Source: Pseudomonas sp. (GTDB taxonomy: Bacteria > Pseudomonadota > Gammaproteobacteria > Pseudomonadales > Pseudomonadaceae). From it: 7,848 bases of DNA. The notes under the pieces were generated by a model. It saw only the letters and a list, made by a program, of their open reading frames with translations. It made no database searches and was not told the origin of the DNA. A program made the translations under genes and the position numbers. Shown here piece after piece: positions 5,859-7,848 of the stretch; the stretch's first letter is position 1; each line of letters begins with the position of its first letter. Where the stretch lies: the NCBI GenBank assembly GCA_003527165.1, contig DPSI01000020.1, positions 1 to 7,848 of the forward strand, read 5' to 3'.

Positions 5859-6937
5859 ATGATCAACGAAGCCCTACAGCGCCTGCTGATCGAGAACCTG
5901 ACTACCGCGACCCTGCTGCTCAATTCACGCTTGCGCCTGGAATACATGAATCCAGCCGCGGAGATGCTGCTCGCCGTGAGCGGCCAGCGCAGCCATGGTC
6001 AGTTCATCAGCGAGCTTTTCACCGAGTCGTCCGAAGCGCTGGCTGCCCTGCGCCAGGCTGTCGAGCAGGCCCATCCCTTTACCAAGCGTGAAGCGACGCT
6101 GACCTCCACCAACGGCCAGGCACTGACCGTCGATTACGCCGTCACGCCGATATTGACCCGCCAGGAAACCATGCTGCTGCTGGAGGTGCTGCCCCGCGAC
6201 CGATTGCTGCGCATCACCAAGGAAGAAGCACAGCTGTCGGCTCACGAGACCACCAAGCTGCTGGTGCGCGGCCTCGCCCACGAAATCAAGAACCCACTCG
6301 GCGGCATCCGCGGTGCGGCGCAGCTGCTAGCGCGGGAGTTACCCGAGGAGCACCTCAAGGACTACACCGAGGTGATCATCGAGGAGGCCGACCGCTTGCG
6401 GAACCTGGTCGACCGGATGCTCGGCTCGAACAAGCTGCCCTCTCTGTCGATGACCAATATCCACGAAGTGCTCGAACATGTCGCCAGCCTGATTGAAGCC
6501 GAATGCCAGGGCAGCCTCATTTTGGTGCGCGACTATGATCCGAGCATCCCCGAAGTGCTGATGGACCGCGAGCAGATGATCCAGGCCGTGCTCAATATCA
6601 TGCGCAACGCCATGCAGGCGCTCGCCGGCCAGACCGAACTGGGCCTCGGGCGTCTGACGCTGCGCACCCGTACCCTGCGCCAGTTCACCATTGGCCATGT
6701 TCGGCATCGCCTGGTCGCGCGTATCGAGATCATCGACAACGGTCCGGGAATCCCGGCCGAACTGCAGAACACCCTCTTCTATCCGATGGTCAGTGGCCGC
6801 CCGGATGGGACCGGGCTTGGCCTGGCCATCACCCAGAACATCATCAGCCAGCATCAGGGTTTGATCGAATGCGAGAGCCATCCCGGCCACACCGCGTTCT
6901 CCATCTTCCTGCCGCTGGAACAAGGAGCCTCCTCTGT

Positions 6938-6941
<4 letters not shown>
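5859..6941 (+). CDS. ntrB: NtrB (NRII) nitrogen sensor histidine kinase/phosphatase
   Basis: NtrB is a soluble kinase that phosphorylates NtrC when nitrogen is scarce and, in this family, dephosphorylates it when bound by PII (GlnB/GlnK). The 360-residue protein has an N-terminal PAS domain (about 10-115). The dimerisation/phosphoacceptor domain has His141 in GLAHEIKNPLGG. The ATPase domain has an N-box NIMRNAMQAL (246-255), DNGPGIP (293-299) and a G-rich box GRPDGTGLGLA (313-323). No transmembrane segment is seen, as expected. I chose the ATG at 5859; an in-frame ATG at 5847 would add MQTA and has no Shine-Dalgarno, whereas GGA at 5845-5847 gives 5859 only weak, distant support. Upstream in-frame codons do not resemble NtrB. 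The stop overlaps ntrC by 4 bp, so the two are co-transcribed and probably translationally coupled. Confidence 0.96.

Positions 6942-7848
<907 letters not shown>

Overview
The window is a stretch of conserved core chromosome from a GC-rich gammaproteobacterium, most likely a Pseudomonas or a close relative such as the stutzeri group. The protein sequences are typical of that group, and the gene order typA - thiI - glnA - short hypotheticals - ntrB - ntrC matches, as I recall it, the glnA/ntrBC neighbourhood of Pseudomonas. I see no insertion sequence, phage gene, CRISPR array, tRNA or rRNA, and no sign of recent transfer.

Layout. On the minus strand, running leftwards, are thiI (2609 to 1155) and then typA/bipA (986 to beyond the left edge). 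A 339-bp divergent spacer (2610-2948) separates thiI from glnA. It holds two NtrC-type dyads 31 bp apart and a sigma-54 -24/-12 promoter facing glnA. On the plus strand are glnA (2949-4355) with a strong intrinsic terminator, two overlapping genes for small exported DUF4124-type proteins (4538-5062 and 5059-5691), a 167-bp spacer with its own NtrC-type dyad and sigma-54-like promoter, then ntrB (5859-6941) overlapping ntrC (6938 to beyond the right edge).

How the genes work together. GlnA makes glutamine from glutamate and ammonium. NtrB/NtrC sense nitrogen status (in this family through PII) and activate sigma-54 promoters when nitrogen is short. The sites seen here predict that NtrC drives glnA and also acts at its own operon. 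The glnA terminator and the two intervening genes suggest that ntrBC depends less on read-through from glnA than in the enteric glnA-ntrB-ntrC operon. TypA (ribosome-associated GTPase) and ThiI (tRNA 4-thiouridine and thiamine sulfur transfer) are housekeeping neighbours.

The least understood content is the pair of DUF4124-type genes, which look like a tandem duplication of a periplasmic two-module protein. Next is the highly palindromic spacer before ntrB. I found no evidence of a wholly new system. The regulatory layout and the DUF4124 pair are what deserve a second look.
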